This document shows positions 22,088 to 30,868 of a stretch of 34,097 bases of DNA, one piece after another. The stretch is from Ectothiorhodospiraceae bacterium (GTDB taxonomy: Bacteria > Pseudomonadota > Gammaproteobacteria > SZUA-152): contig NVUB02000190.1 of the NCBI GenBank assembly GCA_002401775.2, positions 1 to 34,097 of the forward strand. Reading direction: 5' to 3'. How positions within the stretch are numbered: position 1 is the first letter of the stretch; every line of letters starts with the position of its first letter. The notes below the pieces were generated by a model. The model was given only the letters and a program-made list of their open reading frames with translations, was not told where the DNA came from and did no database searches. The position numbers were made by a program, and so were the translations under genes.

Positions 22088-22962
22088 ATCGACGCTCCTG
22101 TTCCTTGCTGGCTGGCCATAATTAGCCGTTCCACAAAAAATTCCAATTGACCGCCAGCACTCGCCGGTACTGGCCAACTATCGACCTTGCTGGCAAGTTT
22201 CTTAAATGCCAGGGCCGATTTGCTGCGCGGGTAAGCTTCCACCACCGCTCTTTGTTTTTGTATTGCTTTCCGTAAAAATTCGTCTTGTGGAACAACACCC
22301 ATAAAATCCAGTGCTGCATCCAGATAACGATCGGTTACTTTCACAATTTTGTTATACAGTGCTCTACCTTCTTGCGCGCTACCCACCATATTGGTGATAA
22401 TACGGAATCGATAAATCCCATATTCGCGGTTGAGAAGCTTGATTAAGGCGTAGGCATCTGTGATGGAGGCCGGTTCATCGCAAACCACCACCACGACTTC
22501 CTGTGCCGCGCGAGAAAAGGTCACCACATTATCGGAGATACCCGCTGCGGTATCGACAATCAATACATCGGGTGCATTAGTAAGCTCGCTAAAAGCACTA
22601 ATGACACCGGCGTGCTCTGCGGTGCTTAATTCCGCCATGGTCTGTAATCCGGAAGATGCGGGTACAACGCGGATGCCTTGTGGGCCAATACACACCACCT
22701 CTTCCAGAGTATGTTCACCCTTTAATACATGTGACAAATCATATTTAGGGTGCAGACCTAACATCACATCAACATTCGCCAATCCCAAATCGGCATCCAT
22801 TAACATCACATTTTTTCCCTGACTGGACATGCTCACGCCAATATTAACGGAGACGTTGGTTTTACCCACACCACCTTTACCACTGGTTACTGCGATCACC
22901 CGTACCGGACGTGGCTTGGTCATTCGCCGAAGGCCCGCTGCTTGATCAATTGTTTCAGCCAT
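22084..22962 (-). CDS. flhG: Flagellar number regulator FlhG (FleN, MinD-like ATPase)
   Basis: About 292 aa with a deviant Walker A, TSGKGGVGKTNVSVN, a MinD-like DADLGLANVDVMLGL and DTAAGIS (Walker B). FlhG restrains flagellar number, antagonises FlhF and, in Pseudomonas, the activator FleQ. The C-terminal stretch (FFVERLIMASQQ) fits the membrane-targeting helix of MinD-type proteins. I start at the ATG at 22962 (MAETIDQAAG), which overlaps the flhF stop by 8 bases with ggtgg upstream. The frame opens earlier at 22983. Confidence 0.94.
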   Translation of the reverse strand: MAETIDQAAGLRRMTKPRPVRVIAVTSGKGGVGKTNVSVNIGVSMSSQGKNVMLMDADLGLANVDVMLGLHPKYDLSHVLKGEHTLEEVVCIGPQGIRVVPASSGLQTMAELSTAEHAGVISAFSELTNAPDVLIVDTAAGISDNVVTFSRAAQEVVVVVCDEPASITDAYALIKLLNREYGIYRFRIITNMVGSAQEGRALYNKIVKVTDRYLDAALDFMGVVPQDEFLRKAIQKQRAVVEAYPRSKSALAFKKLASKVDSWPVPASAGGQLEFFVERLIMASQQGTGASI

Positions 22963-24352
22963 GAGCATTCGCCACCATCCCACTAAACGCTAGATTTAAG
23001 GATTCATTTTCCAATGCCTGATTGGTCTCTTGTGCAATCTGTACCGCTCTGTTTATCAAGCTGTGACCTCTAGCAATATGGATATCTTCCGGAACACACT
23101 GACCATCACTCACATACGAGATTGCCAAATCATTTTCCATAACCGTCGACAATGCCCCCCCCAGACTGGTGGTTTCATCCAGTTTGGTGAGAATGCAACC
23201 ATTGAGTTTGACCTCGCTGAAGGCTTTGGCAATTTCGCGCAAACCTGCGCGATGCGTATTAGTCGAAAGCACTAAGTAGGTTTTGATGGTGGGTGCGCTA
23301 TTTTTGATGAGCTGAAATTGCTCAGTGAGACGGATATCGCGCTGACTCATGCCTGCGGTATCAATCAAAATAAGGTCTTTGTCCGATAATAATTTCAATG
23401 CCTCAACCAGTTCTTCATGGTTATTGGCGATACGGACGGGGATATCAAGGATTCGACCGTAGGTACGCAGCTGTTCGTGAGCCGCTATACGATAACCATC
23501 TGTGGTTACCATCGCGACCCGTTCACTACCGTGACGCAGCGCATATCGGGCGGCAAGTTTGGCGATGGTGGTGGTTTTGCCCACCCCTGTTGCGCCGATC
23601 AGTGCAATGATGCCACCCTGATCCAGAAAATCGCTACTATCAACAGGCAAGCTATTGGCTAAAATGGCCAATGCCTGACGCCAGGCATGATCAAACGTGT
23701 CGTGTTTACCGGTCGCATCCGCAATGCGTTCACAAATCGTCGGACTAACGCCCAACTCCAAAAGGCAGCGGGTCAATTTTGCACGCTGTGGGTCACGCCG
23801 ATTTAAGTCTGCCCAGGCCAGGCTGGATAGCTGTTGCTCCAACAACCCTCGCATATCACGCATTTCATTTTTTAACGCCATAATCGCAGGGTCCTGCGAC
23901 CATTCAATGGCATGATGGCTGTGAGTAAAAGATTCTTTATGGTGTGCTTCTGCAGCCGCTGTTGCCGGTTGCTCAGGTGAAGGTTTTTTTGTTGCGGTTT
24001 TTTTCTCACTGCGGGGGATTTCACCCTTCGCGCCATCCGCAAGCTTGGATAAATTCAATTCCGGTAACACCGCTTTGCTGATCGTGAGGGTATCTTCTGA
24101 CAATACCTGCTCACTCATCAACGCTGCCTGTGGTGACAGACCGGGTGCAGGCGTATTTTTCTGGGTACTTAATACATCCTGACCCGCGGTTTCGGCCTGT
24201 AACAAGGATTCGTCATAATCAACAGCGGCGACAATTTCAATGCCTCCCTTTACGGGAGAATTGGATAATATAACGGCGTCGGGGCCCAGTGCTTCACGTA
24301 CCTGTCGAATGCCTTGGCGCATCTCTTTTGCAAAAAAACGCTTAATCTTCAT
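22955..24352 (-). CDS. flhF: Flagellar polar placement GTPase FlhF
   Basis: 465 aa. N-terminal basic B domain (MKIKRFFAKEMRQGIRQVRE, ALGPDAVILSNSPVKGG), low-complexity linker (~65-150), N domain, then an SRP-type G domain with P-loop GATGVGKTTTIAKL, TTDGYRIAAHEQLRTYG, DTAGMS and TKLDE. FlhF recruits early flagellar components to the pole. The ATG follows a duplicated 11-bp segment holding two aggta ribosome-binding cores (24355-24376). flhA lies upstream across an 88-bp gap, and flhG overlaps downstream. Confidence 0.95.
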   Translation of the reverse strand: MKIKRFFAKEMRQGIRQVREALGPDAVILSNSPVKGGIEIVAAVDYDESLLQAETAGQDVLSTQKNTPAPGLSPQAALMSEQVLSEDTLTISKAVLPELNLSKLADGAKGEIPRSEKKTATKKPSPEQPATAAAEAHHKESFTHSHHAIEWSQDPAIMALKNEMRDMRGLLEQQLSSLAWADLNRRDPQRAKLTRCLLELGVSPTICERIADATGKHDTFDHAWRQALAILANSLPVDSSDFLDQGGIIALIGATGVGKTTTIAKLAARYALRHGSERVAMVTTDGYRIAAHEQLRTYGRILDIPVRIANNHEELVEALKLLSDKDLILIDTAGMSQRDIRLTEQFQLIKNSAPTIKTYLVLSTNTHRAGLREIAKAFSEVKLNGCILTKLDETTSLGGALSTVMENDLAISYVSDGQCVPEDIHIARGHSLINRAVQIAQETNQALENESLNLAFSGMVANAHG

Positions 24353-24354
24353 TT

Positions 24355-24376
24355 CAATTACCTCTCAACTACCTCT
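24355..24376. repeat. 11-bp tandem duplication carrying the flhF ribosome-binding site
   Basis: On the minus strand agaggtagttg then agaggtaattg, ending 2 bases before the ATG; 10 of 11 positions match. Each copy has an aggta core. Confidence 0.75.
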
Positions 24377-24440
24377 GAAACCGAACTTTTTCTGCCATTG
24401 ATTCTTAAGGGCCATTCGCAAATATCATTATCGATTCTGC

Positions 24441-26519
24441 TCATGCACCTACTGTGGCCATAATTTTGACCTGTTTGTTGTCCGGTACTTCGTTAAAGGC
24501 CAACACATGCAAGCTAGGAATACTGTGTCTGACAAAACGAGCCATTAACGTACGTACTGCTTGTGATACCAAAAGTACCGCCGGACGACCAGCTGCTTCT
24601 TGACGTTGGGTTTCTTCGATCAAGGACTTGTGCAGGTTTTCTGCCAGTCCTGGTTCCAATCCACCGCCGCCTTCCACGCCGCCTTGTAGGGACTGATGCA
24701 ATATCTGTTCCAGTGATGGATCCAAGGTAACAACAGACAGGTCAGCCCCCATTCCACTGATCTGCTGGACTATTGAACGCCCCAGTGCAACTCGTGATGC
24801 CGCCGTTAATACGCCAGCGTCTTGACTCATTGGTGCATGTTCCGCCAATGTTTCGGCGATGGTTCGCATATCCCGAATGGGAATTTTTTCCTGTAACAGA
24901 CTTTGCAAAACTTTTAAAACTGTGGCAAGTGACAACTGTTTAGGCACTAAATCCTCAACCAGTTTCGGTGCCGATTTACTGAGTTTGTCCAACAACTGCT
25001 GTACTTCTTCGTGTCCGAGAAGCTCATCGGCATGTTCCTGCAAGATATGGCTGAGGTGGGTCGCGACCACGGTACTGGCATCCACAACGGTATATCCCAG
25101 GCTTTGCGCCTGATCATGCTGCGCCACATCAATCCACACGGCATCCAATCCAAACGCAGGGTCTTTAGTCGCTTGCCCTGGAATCGAACCAAACACCTGC
25201 CCTGGATTAATGGCCATATCCTTTTCCGGTTGAATGTCGGTTTCCCCTACGGGGACACCCATCAATGTAATCCGGTAGGCATTGGGAGACAGATCCAAAT
25301 TGTCACGAATGTGAACCGAGGGAATGAGAAACCCCAGTTCCTGTGAGAGCTTTTTACGGACGCCTTTAATCCGCCCCATGAGTTGGCCACCTTGACTACG
25401 ATCAACCATTGGAATGAGGCGATAACCCACCTCTAAACCAATCATATCGACGGCCTCTACGTCATCCCACGTCAGCTCCCGACTTTCTTTGCTCGGTTCA
25501 GGTGGCGGTGGAGCAACGGGTTTCTCGGCCGCCTTTTTATTACGTTGCGCCACCCAGTAAGCACCACCAGCGCATAAACCCGAAAATAACAGGAATACCA
25601 CATTCGGCATGCCTGGAATCACACCCATGGTGCCCAAAATTACCGCCGTAACAGTCAAGGCACGAGGCTGGCTAAAGAGCTGGGACAATACAGCGCCCCC
25701 CATATCCGTAGACGTCGAAACGCGCGTTACCATCAAACCCGCAGCGGTTGATAGCAGCAAGGCCGGTATTTGCGCGACCAGGCCATCGCCAATCGTTAAC
25801 AACGTGTAGTTATGGGTGGCGTCGGCAATAGACATATCATGCTGGGCCATTCCCACCGCCAAACCACCAATAATAGTAATCACCAAAATTAGGATACCGG
25901 CAACCGCATCACCCCGGACAAACTTGCCCGCACCATCCATTGAACCGTAAAAATCCGCCTCTTGTGCCACTTCTTCTCGACGTTGCTTGGCTTCTTCCTG
26001 AGTCACCAATCCGGCGTTGAGATCGGCATCAATAGCCATTTGCTTACCGGGCATAGAGTCCAAAGTGAATCGCGCGCTGACTTCAGCGACGCGAGTAGCA
26101 CCTTTTGTGACAACAACAAAATTGATAATCACCAAAATAAGGAACACCACCAGACCCACAGCCGTATTACCACCCACAACAAACTCACCAAACGCACGAA
26201 TAACTTCGCCCGCCGCTCCAGTGCCCGTATGTCCTTCCAGTAAAACCACACGCGTAGAAGCGATATTCAGCGCCAGACGCAATAATGTTGCCAATAATAT
26301 TACCGTTGGGAATACTGCAAAATCTAACGGCCGATTGACATAAACTGCTGCTAACAAAATCACCAATGCCAGAGAAATATTGAAGGTAAAAAAGATGTCC
26401 AGCAGGAAGGGGGGCATAGGAATCACCATCATGCCCAAAATCATCATCAACAAAATGGGCGCACCTAAGCCATTTTTAAGCACTCGTTGAAATCCTGCCA
26501 TAAGATCAGATGCATTCAT
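24441..26519 (-). CDS. flhA: Flagellar export gate protein FlhA
   Basis: 692 aa, standard length. About eight membrane helices fill residues 1-320 (ILLMMILGMMVIPMPPFLLD, INFVVVTKGATRVAEVSARF and GVIPGMPNVVFLLF are recognisable). The conserved cytoplasmic FHIPEP loop reads ARFTLDSMPGKQMAIDADLN. The C-terminal ~350 residues form the nonameric cytoplasmic ring that docks substrates and chaperones. It is a core part of the flagellar type III export gate with FlhB and FliPQR. It starts two bases after the flhB stop. Confidence 0.97.
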   Translation of the reverse strand: MNASDLMAGFQRVLKNGLGAPILLMMILGMMVIPMPPFLLDIFFTFNISLALVILLAAVYVNRPLDFAVFPTVILLATLLRLALNIASTRVVLLEGHTGTGAAGEVIRAFGEFVVGGNTAVGLVVFLILVIINFVVVTKGATRVAEVSARFTLDSMPGKQMAIDADLNAGLVTQEEAKQRREEVAQEADFYGSMDGAGKFVRGDAVAGILILVITIIGGLAVGMAQHDMSIADATHNYTLLTIGDGLVAQIPALLLSTAAGLMVTRVSTSTDMGGAVLSQLFSQPRALTVTAVILGTMGVIPGMPNVVFLLFSGLCAGGAYWVAQRNKKAAEKPVAPPPPEPSKESRELTWDDVEAVDMIGLEVGYRLIPMVDRSQGGQLMGRIKGVRKKLSQELGFLIPSVHIRDNLDLSPNAYRITLMGVPVGETDIQPEKDMAINPGQVFGSIPGQATKDPAFGLDAVWIDVAQHDQAQSLGYTVVDASTVVATHLSHILQEHADELLGHEEVQQLLDKLSKSAPKLVEDLVPKQLSLATVLKVLQSLLQEKIPIRDMRTIAETLAEHAPMSQDAGVLTAASRVALGRSIVQQISGMGADLSVVTLDPSLEQILHQSLQGGVEGGGGLEPGLAENLHKSLIEETQRQEAAGRPAVLLVSQAVRTLMARFVRHSIPSLHVLAFNEVPDNKQVKIMATVGA

Positions 26520-26521
26520 GA

Positions 26522-27658
26522 CTATTTATCTCTTTGTAAATCATCCGGGATTGGTACATCGGAATTAAAGGATGGAGAAATGCCACCTTCCAGTTCGTAA
26601 TGATGTAATTGATAGACATAGGCAAGCACTTGTGCCACCGCGAGAAATAATCCCGCTGGAATTTCAGCATTTAACTCACAATTATGAAAAAGTGCACGCG
26701 CTAAAGGTGGGGCCGACAATATCGCTACGTCGTTGGCTTCAGCAATACGGCGAATGTGTCCGGCCATTTCATCGGCCCCCAGCGCGACGATAATCGGCGC
26801 TCCCATGGCGGTCTGGTCATAACGGATCGCGACAGCATAATGCGTTGGATTGGTAACCACTACGTCGGCTTTGGGGACTTCCTGCATCATCCGACGTTGA
26901 GAAATTTCACGTTGAGTCTGACGAATACGGCTTTTTAATTCCGGGTTTCCATCCGTTTCTTTTTGCTCATCTTTAATTTCTTGACGAGTCATTTTTTGTT
27001 TACGACTGTGGTCCCACATTTGAAAGGGAGCGTCAATGAGAGCCACAATCAACAACGCACTACTAAGTAGTATAAAAATCCAGACCAGCTCAGAACCCAA
27101 TTGAGCGATACCTACCTCTAACTCCTGGCTCCCGAGTAAAATGAAATCATCTAATTTTTCCTGAAGTATCCAAATCCCAACTGAACCCACAAGGACAAGT
27201 TTCGCCAACGCTTTCGCGAGCTCCATTAAACCCTTTGCTGAAAATACGCGGCCAAGTCCTTTTATCGGGTCCATTTTTTTAATGTCCGGGCCCAGGGGTT
27301 TAAGACTGAATGACCACCCTCCCATCGCTAACGGTGCAATAATAGCGGTGATAACCAGTAGTAAAAAAAAGGGGAAAACAGCGGTCAATCCCGCTTCAAC
27401 CATTTTCAGGAACACCAATGGAAACGTTTCAACAGCATAGATTTGTTCACGATCAAGGGTCAGACTATCACGTAATATTTGCATGAGTCCGGCAACCAGA
27501 TCGCTGCCCATAAAAATCAATCCACTACCCGACACTACCAATAACAAAAATGTTGTTAGTTCTTTCGAACGGGGAATTTCGCCTTTATCACGCGACTCCT
27601 TTTTGCGTTTCTCGGTCGCTTCTTCACTGCGTTCTTGTCCATTTTCATTTTCAGCCAT
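26522..27658 (-). CDS. flhB: Flagellar export switch protein FlhB
   Basis: 378 aa. Charged N-terminus (ENGQERSEEATEKRKKESRD), four membrane helices, then the cytoplasmic domain with the autocleavage site NPTH at N270-P271 (VVVTNPTHYAVAIRY). Cleavage changes export from rod/hook to filament substrates in response to FliK. The start is preceded by gaattcctc, a modest ribosome-binding site. The gene sits between fliR and flhA. Compare the stand-alone, NPTH-less FlhB-like gene at 10700-11002. Confidence 0.97.
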   Translation of the reverse strand: MAENENGQERSEEATEKRKKESRDKGEIPRSKELTTFLLLVVSGSGLIFMGSDLVAGLMQILRDSLTLDREQIYAVETFPLVFLKMVEAGLTAVFPFFLLLVITAIIAPLAMGGWSFSLKPLGPDIKKMDPIKGLGRVFSAKGLMELAKALAKLVLVGSVGIWILQEKLDDFILLGSQELEVGIAQLGSELVWIFILLSSALLIVALIDAPFQMWDHSRKQKMTRQEIKDEQKETDGNPELKSRIRQTQREISQRRMMQEVPKADVVVTNPTHYAVAIRYDQTAMGAPIIVALGADEMAGHIRRIAEANDVAILSAPPLARALFHNCELNAEIPAGLFLAVAQVLAYVYQLHHYELEGGISPSFNSDVPIPDDLQRDK

Positions 27659-27669
27659 GAGGAATTCCC

Positions 27670-28449
27670 CTAAAACCCACCGGCAAGTGTACGCATAAAT
27701 TCAAAAGACGCTGCTAATTGAATTTTAATCTGCGGTAAAATAACCGGTAGCGTGGCAATCATAATGAAAAACCCAGCCACCATGGTCACCGGGAAACCAA
27801 TAGAGAAAATATTAAACTGGGGAGCCGCACGAGTGACGACACCAAATGTTAAATTGATAATCAACAGAGCGGCGATAGCTGGTAATGCAATTTGTACTGC
27901 ACCCGCATACATATTACTGCCCCAGGTGACCAAGGCCCACATCCCTTCACGTGAAATGCCATTGGTACCGATGGGTAAACTCCTAAAGCTGTCAGCGACG
28001 ACATCAATAAAAATCAAATGACCATCGAGTGCCAAAAATACCAGGGTTAATACGATAACGTAGAACTGACTAATCACAGGAACCTGCGTGCCTGAGCCTG
28101 GATCAACCATAGAAGCAAACCCTAATCCCATTTGGAACGCCATAATTTGTCCGCCAATAACAAACATGGCGAAAACTAATTGAAGCGCCAACCCCATCGC
28201 GGCACCAATCAATATTTGATTGATAACAATAAGAACAGCTTCTCCACTCAATGGGTCGACAACAGGGGATGGTGGTAACACCGGTGCCACAATAAGGGTG
28301 AGCGCAACAGCAAAAGCCAATTTTACATTTACCGGAACCGTTCGGGCACCAAAAATAGGTGCCGCAGCAACGAGCGCAGTAATTCGGAACAATGGCCACA
28401 TAAAAGAACCGACCCATGACATTATATCTGAACTCGCCAGGGTTATCAT
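27670..28449 (-). CDS. fliR: Flagellar export gate protein FliR
   Basis: 259 aa, very hydrophobic, with several membrane segments. Typical blocks are FRITALVAAAPIFGARTVPV, VKLAFAVALTLIVAP and GGQIMAFQMGLGFASMVDPG. FliR assembles with five FliP and four FliQ to form the export pore. aaggaag lies about 9 bases before the ATG. Unusually for this tightly packed operon, fliQ is 207 bp away; the gap is filled by a MITE-like palindrome ending next to this ribosome-binding site. Confidence 0.96.
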   Translation of the reverse strand: MITLASSDIMSWVGSFMWPLFRITALVAAAPIFGARTVPVNVKLAFAVALTLIVAPVLPPSPVVDPLSGEAVLIVINQILIGAAMGLALQLVFAMFVIGGQIMAFQMGLGFASMVDPGSGTQVPVISQFYVIVLTLVFLALDGHLIFIDVVADSFRSLPIGTNGISREGMWALVTWGSNMYAGAVQIALPAIAALLIINLTFGVVTRAAPQFNIFSIGFPVTMVAGFFIMIATLPVILPQIKIQLAASFEFMRTLAGGF

Positions 28450-28466
28450 TTCAGCATACTTCCTTA

Positions 28467-28641
28467 GGAATGGAAATTAAATAACTTGTACATCTTGCAT
28501 CTCATCTTCAGCCCGTCTTGGCGCGTTTTTCCCTCACAAAAGCTCAAAATAGAACGGCTATTCCTGCGCTTTTGTTCAGTCAGAACGTGCCAATACAGAC
28601 TAAATCTGAGCGCAATATATATAAGTTATTTAATTTCCATC
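28467..28641. mobile_element. MITE-like 175-bp palindromic element between fliQ and fliR
   Basis: The ends carry an 18-bp perfect inverted repeat, atggaaattaaataactt (28470-28487) and its exact reverse complement (28623-28640). A few further matching bases outward give arms of about 24 bp. The interior arms also pair imperfectly, for example cttggcgcgtttttc with the complement of gaacgtgccaata. CCTTA occurs at 28462-28466 and 28642-28646 as a possible 5-bp target duplication. No coding capacity. Confidence 0.75.
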
Positions 28642-28656
28642 CCTTACGTCTTTTTC

Positions 28657-28926
28657 CTAACCAATGATCATCGGGATGTCACCAATTAAACGTTTCGTAA
28701 ACGTCATTAACATCTGTAACAACCAAGAACCACCCACTAACAATGTTAAAAATGTCACACCCAATTTTGGAATAAAACTCAATGTTTGTTCATTTAATTG
28801 GGTGGCAGCCTGAAACATACTGACAAGAAGACCCACGGCCAGTGCTGGCAGCAAAATGATTGCTGTCATTAACAGGACAAGTTCCAGAGCCTGTTTCGCG
28901 ATTGTCATTACCATTTCAGGAGTCAT
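28657..28926 (-). CDS. fliQ: Flagellar export gate protein FliQ
   Basis: 89 aa, standard for the family, with two membrane helices (ALELVLLMTAIILLPALAVG and LGVTFLTLLVGGSWLLQML) around the conserved FQAATQLNEQTLSFIPK hairpin. It contributes four copies to the FliPQR pore. On the minus strand taggtaggt precedes the ATG by about 8 bases. Gaps of 119 bp to fliP and 207 bp to fliR make it the loosest spot in the operon. Confidence 0.96.
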   Translation of the reverse strand: MTPEMVMTIAKQALELVLLMTAIILLPALAVGLLVSMFQAATQLNEQTLSFIPKLGVTFLTLLVGGSWLLQMLMTFTKRLIGDIPMIIG

Positions 28927-29045
28927 TGTATTTACCTACCTATCGTTACTTAGTGCTCTGTTTAGCGCTATACATAATGCATTTATCGTTGTAAAAATTC
29001 ATAGGTCTTTATTGGCCATTCAGTAACTAGCAGTAGTCATTTTTA

Positions 29046-29825
29046 TCAGGTATAAAAACTGGCCGCTAGCGTACCCATTACCATCGCCCAACCATCAACC
29101 AGTACAAACAACATAATTTTAAAGGGCAAAGAAATGATCATTGGCGATAACATCATCATTCCCATTGCCATTAACACACTGGCAACCACCAGATCGATGA
29201 TTAAAAATGGGATAAAAATTAAAAAGCCAATTTGATACGCTGTTTTTAACTCACTGGTGACAAAGGCCGGCATCAGCAAAGAAAATGGCACATCATTTAA
29301 GGTATCAATCTCACCCACATCGGCTATTTCAGCAAACAACGTCAAGTCTTTCTCGCGTGTTTGTGCCAACATAAATTCTTTCAACGGCACACTGGCGGTC
29401 AAAAATGCTTCTTTAGCGGGTATTTTTTCTTCAAGATAAGGGTTTACCGCTTCATCATATATTTTTGTAAAAACCGGTGACATCACAAAAAAAGTTAGAA
29501 ACAATGAAAGGCCAATTAAAATTTGTCCGGATGGTGCCTGCGGCATACCCACGGCTTGCCGGACAATGGACAATACAATCACAATTCGTGTAAATGACGT
29601 CAGCATAATCAACGCTGCGGGTAAAAAACTGAATGCTGTCATTAACGCTAATACTTGCAAACCAACGGTATAGGTCTGCCCACCATCTTCACCCGTGGTG
29701 ACGGACACTACCGGCATACCAAGGTCAGCAGACACCACCATAGAAGGAAAAAGTGCCATTACCATAATGACGCTCAGGAATGCCCAAAACCGTTCCTTAT
29801 TTCTATTATTTGAGATATACGGCAT
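29046..29825 (-). CDS. fliP: Flagellar export gate protein FliP
   Basis: 259 aa. It has a cleavable-type signal sequence ([20 protein letters not shown]), as in other FliP proteins, then membrane helices with family blocks [40 protein letters not shown] and [20 protein letters not shown]. Five copies form the pore with FliQ and FliR. It begins six bases after the fliO stop. Confidence 0.97.
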   Translation of the reverse strand: MPYISNNRNKERFWAFLSVIMVMALFPSMVVSADLGMPVVSVTTGEDGGQTYTVGLQVLALMTAFSFLPAALIMLTSFTRIVIVLSIVRQAVGMPQAPSGQILIGLSLFLTFFVMSPVFTKIYDEAVNPYLEEKIPAKEAFLTASVPLKEFMLAQTREKDLTLFAEIADVGEIDTLNDVPFSLLMPAFVTSELKTAYQIGFLIFIPFLIIDLVVASVLMAMGMMMLSPMIISLPFKIMLFVLVDGWAMVMGTLAASFYT

Positions 29826-29831
29826 AATAAA

Positions 29832-30371
29832 TCACTTGTTATTATCAGAATAATTTGAGAAACGACTCGCCATCACAGACTGTAATTTTGCGGCGAAGCT
29901 AGGTTCATCCGAAATGTCGTTCGCTGTCTGCAAGGGTTCATCCAATACATGCAGGGTTTGAATTTGCCCTGGAGCCACACCGATGATCAATTGCTTTTCT
30001 CCAACCTGTAGCAAAACCACCCGTTCGCGTGCCCCTAAAGAAACCCCACCGACTACTTTTATTTTTCCTTGCACACTGGATTGAAGATGGCCAAAGCGTT
30101 TAAATGCCCATGCAGCCGCTGCTATCACGGCTAACACGACTAATAATCCTAACGTTGTCTGAATTAAATTCCCCGCCACATCAGGTTCAGAAAAACGACT
30201 ACTGGGACTTCCTTTGCCGTCTTTCAAGCTTGATTGCGTTATTGTCGATTCGGGGTCAACAGGGTTTTCCGTGAGACCACCGAATGAAACACTACTGAAA
30301 ATGATTCCGCACAGTAATGCTATCGTCATACACGCTACTTTATAGGTGTTTTTTGTCATTCCCGTTACCAC
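29832..30371 (-). CDS. fliO: Flagellar export assembly protein FliO
   Basis: 179 aa. An N-terminal hydrophobic signal-like segment (ACMTIALLCGIIFSSVSF), a short periplasmic part, one membrane helix (LGLLVVLAVIAAAAWAFKRF) and a cytoplasmic FliO domain (KIKVVGGVSLGARERVVLLQ, VGEKQLIIGVAPGQI). FliO helps assemble FliP. I start at the GTG at 30371, which overlaps the fliN stop as TAGTG. The ATG at 30359 (MTKNTYK) is the alternative, with a ribosome-binding-like gggaa too close to it. Confidence 0.9.
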   Translation of the reverse strand: MVTGMTKNTYKVACMTIALLCGIIFSSVSFGGLTENPVDPESTITQSSLKDGKGSPSSRFSEPDVAGNLIQTTLGLLVVLAVIAAAAWAFKRFGHLQSSVQGKIKVVGGVSLGARERVVLLQVGEKQLIIGVAPGQIQTLHVLDEPLQTANDISDEPSFAAKLQSVMASRFSNYSDNNK

Positions 30372-30868
30372 TATTTTAATTTCTGAATTCTTTCAGCCGC
30401 GCTAATAACATCCGTTAATCGAATACCGTATTTTTCATTGACTACAACAACTTCACCATGGGCAATCAACGTACCATTCACGAGAACATCAAGCGGTTCG
30501 CCCGCTAATCTATCCAGCTCCACCACTGACCCTTGATTTAACTTCAGCAAATTACGGATACTTATTTTTGATGCGCCAATTTGCATTGAAATATTGATGG
30601 GAATATCAAGAATAACGTCAAGATTGGCATCACCCATGGTTGGGCCACTGCTTTCATCAACAAGATTTTGCATGGGAGCTTGTTCAACCTTATCTGCCGC
30701 TTCTTTTTCTGCCTGTTCATTCAAGGCATCTCCCCAATCTGCTCCAGCATCCGCGTCAGCGGCTTCTGCATCGCTTTGTTCACCCAGAGCTGCAGCCCAA
30801 TCATCTTCGGCACCACCCTCTTTAGCACTATCTTTAGCGCCCTCTTCAGTATCGGTTGTGTCATTCAT
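30371..30868 (-). CDS. fliN: Flagellar motor switch protein FliN
   Basis: 165 aa. The C-terminal ~85 residues are the SpoA/FliN domain (VILDIPINISMQIGASKISI, LLKLNQGSVVELDRLAGEPL, DVLVNGTLIAHGEVVVVNEK, YGIRLTDVISAAERIQKL). It forms the lower C-ring with FliM and binds FliH. The N-terminal extension is acidic and contains two related blocks, EDDWAAALGEQ and GADWGDALNEQ, where E. coli FliN has one (DDLWAEALSEQ). It overlaps fliM by 8 bases and touches fliO. Confidence 0.96.
   Translation of the reverse strand: MNDTTDTEEGAKDSAKEGGAEDDWAAALGEQSDAEAADADAGADWGDALNEQAEKEAADKVEQAPMQNLVDESSGPTMGDANLDVILDIPINISMQIGASKISIRNLLKLNQGSVVELDRLAGEPLDVLVNGTLIAHGEVVVVNEKYGIRLTDVISAAERIQKLK

Noticed and set aside
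22088-22177. Longer fliA start at 22177
   Set aside because: The extra 30 residues lie inside flhG. The ATG at 22087 has an aggag site and the ATGA overlap with the flhG stop, matching the usual FliA N-terminus.
28927-29045. fliP-fliQ gap as a second insertion element
   Set aside because: AT-rich DNA without clear inverted ends or similarity to the fliQ-fliR element.
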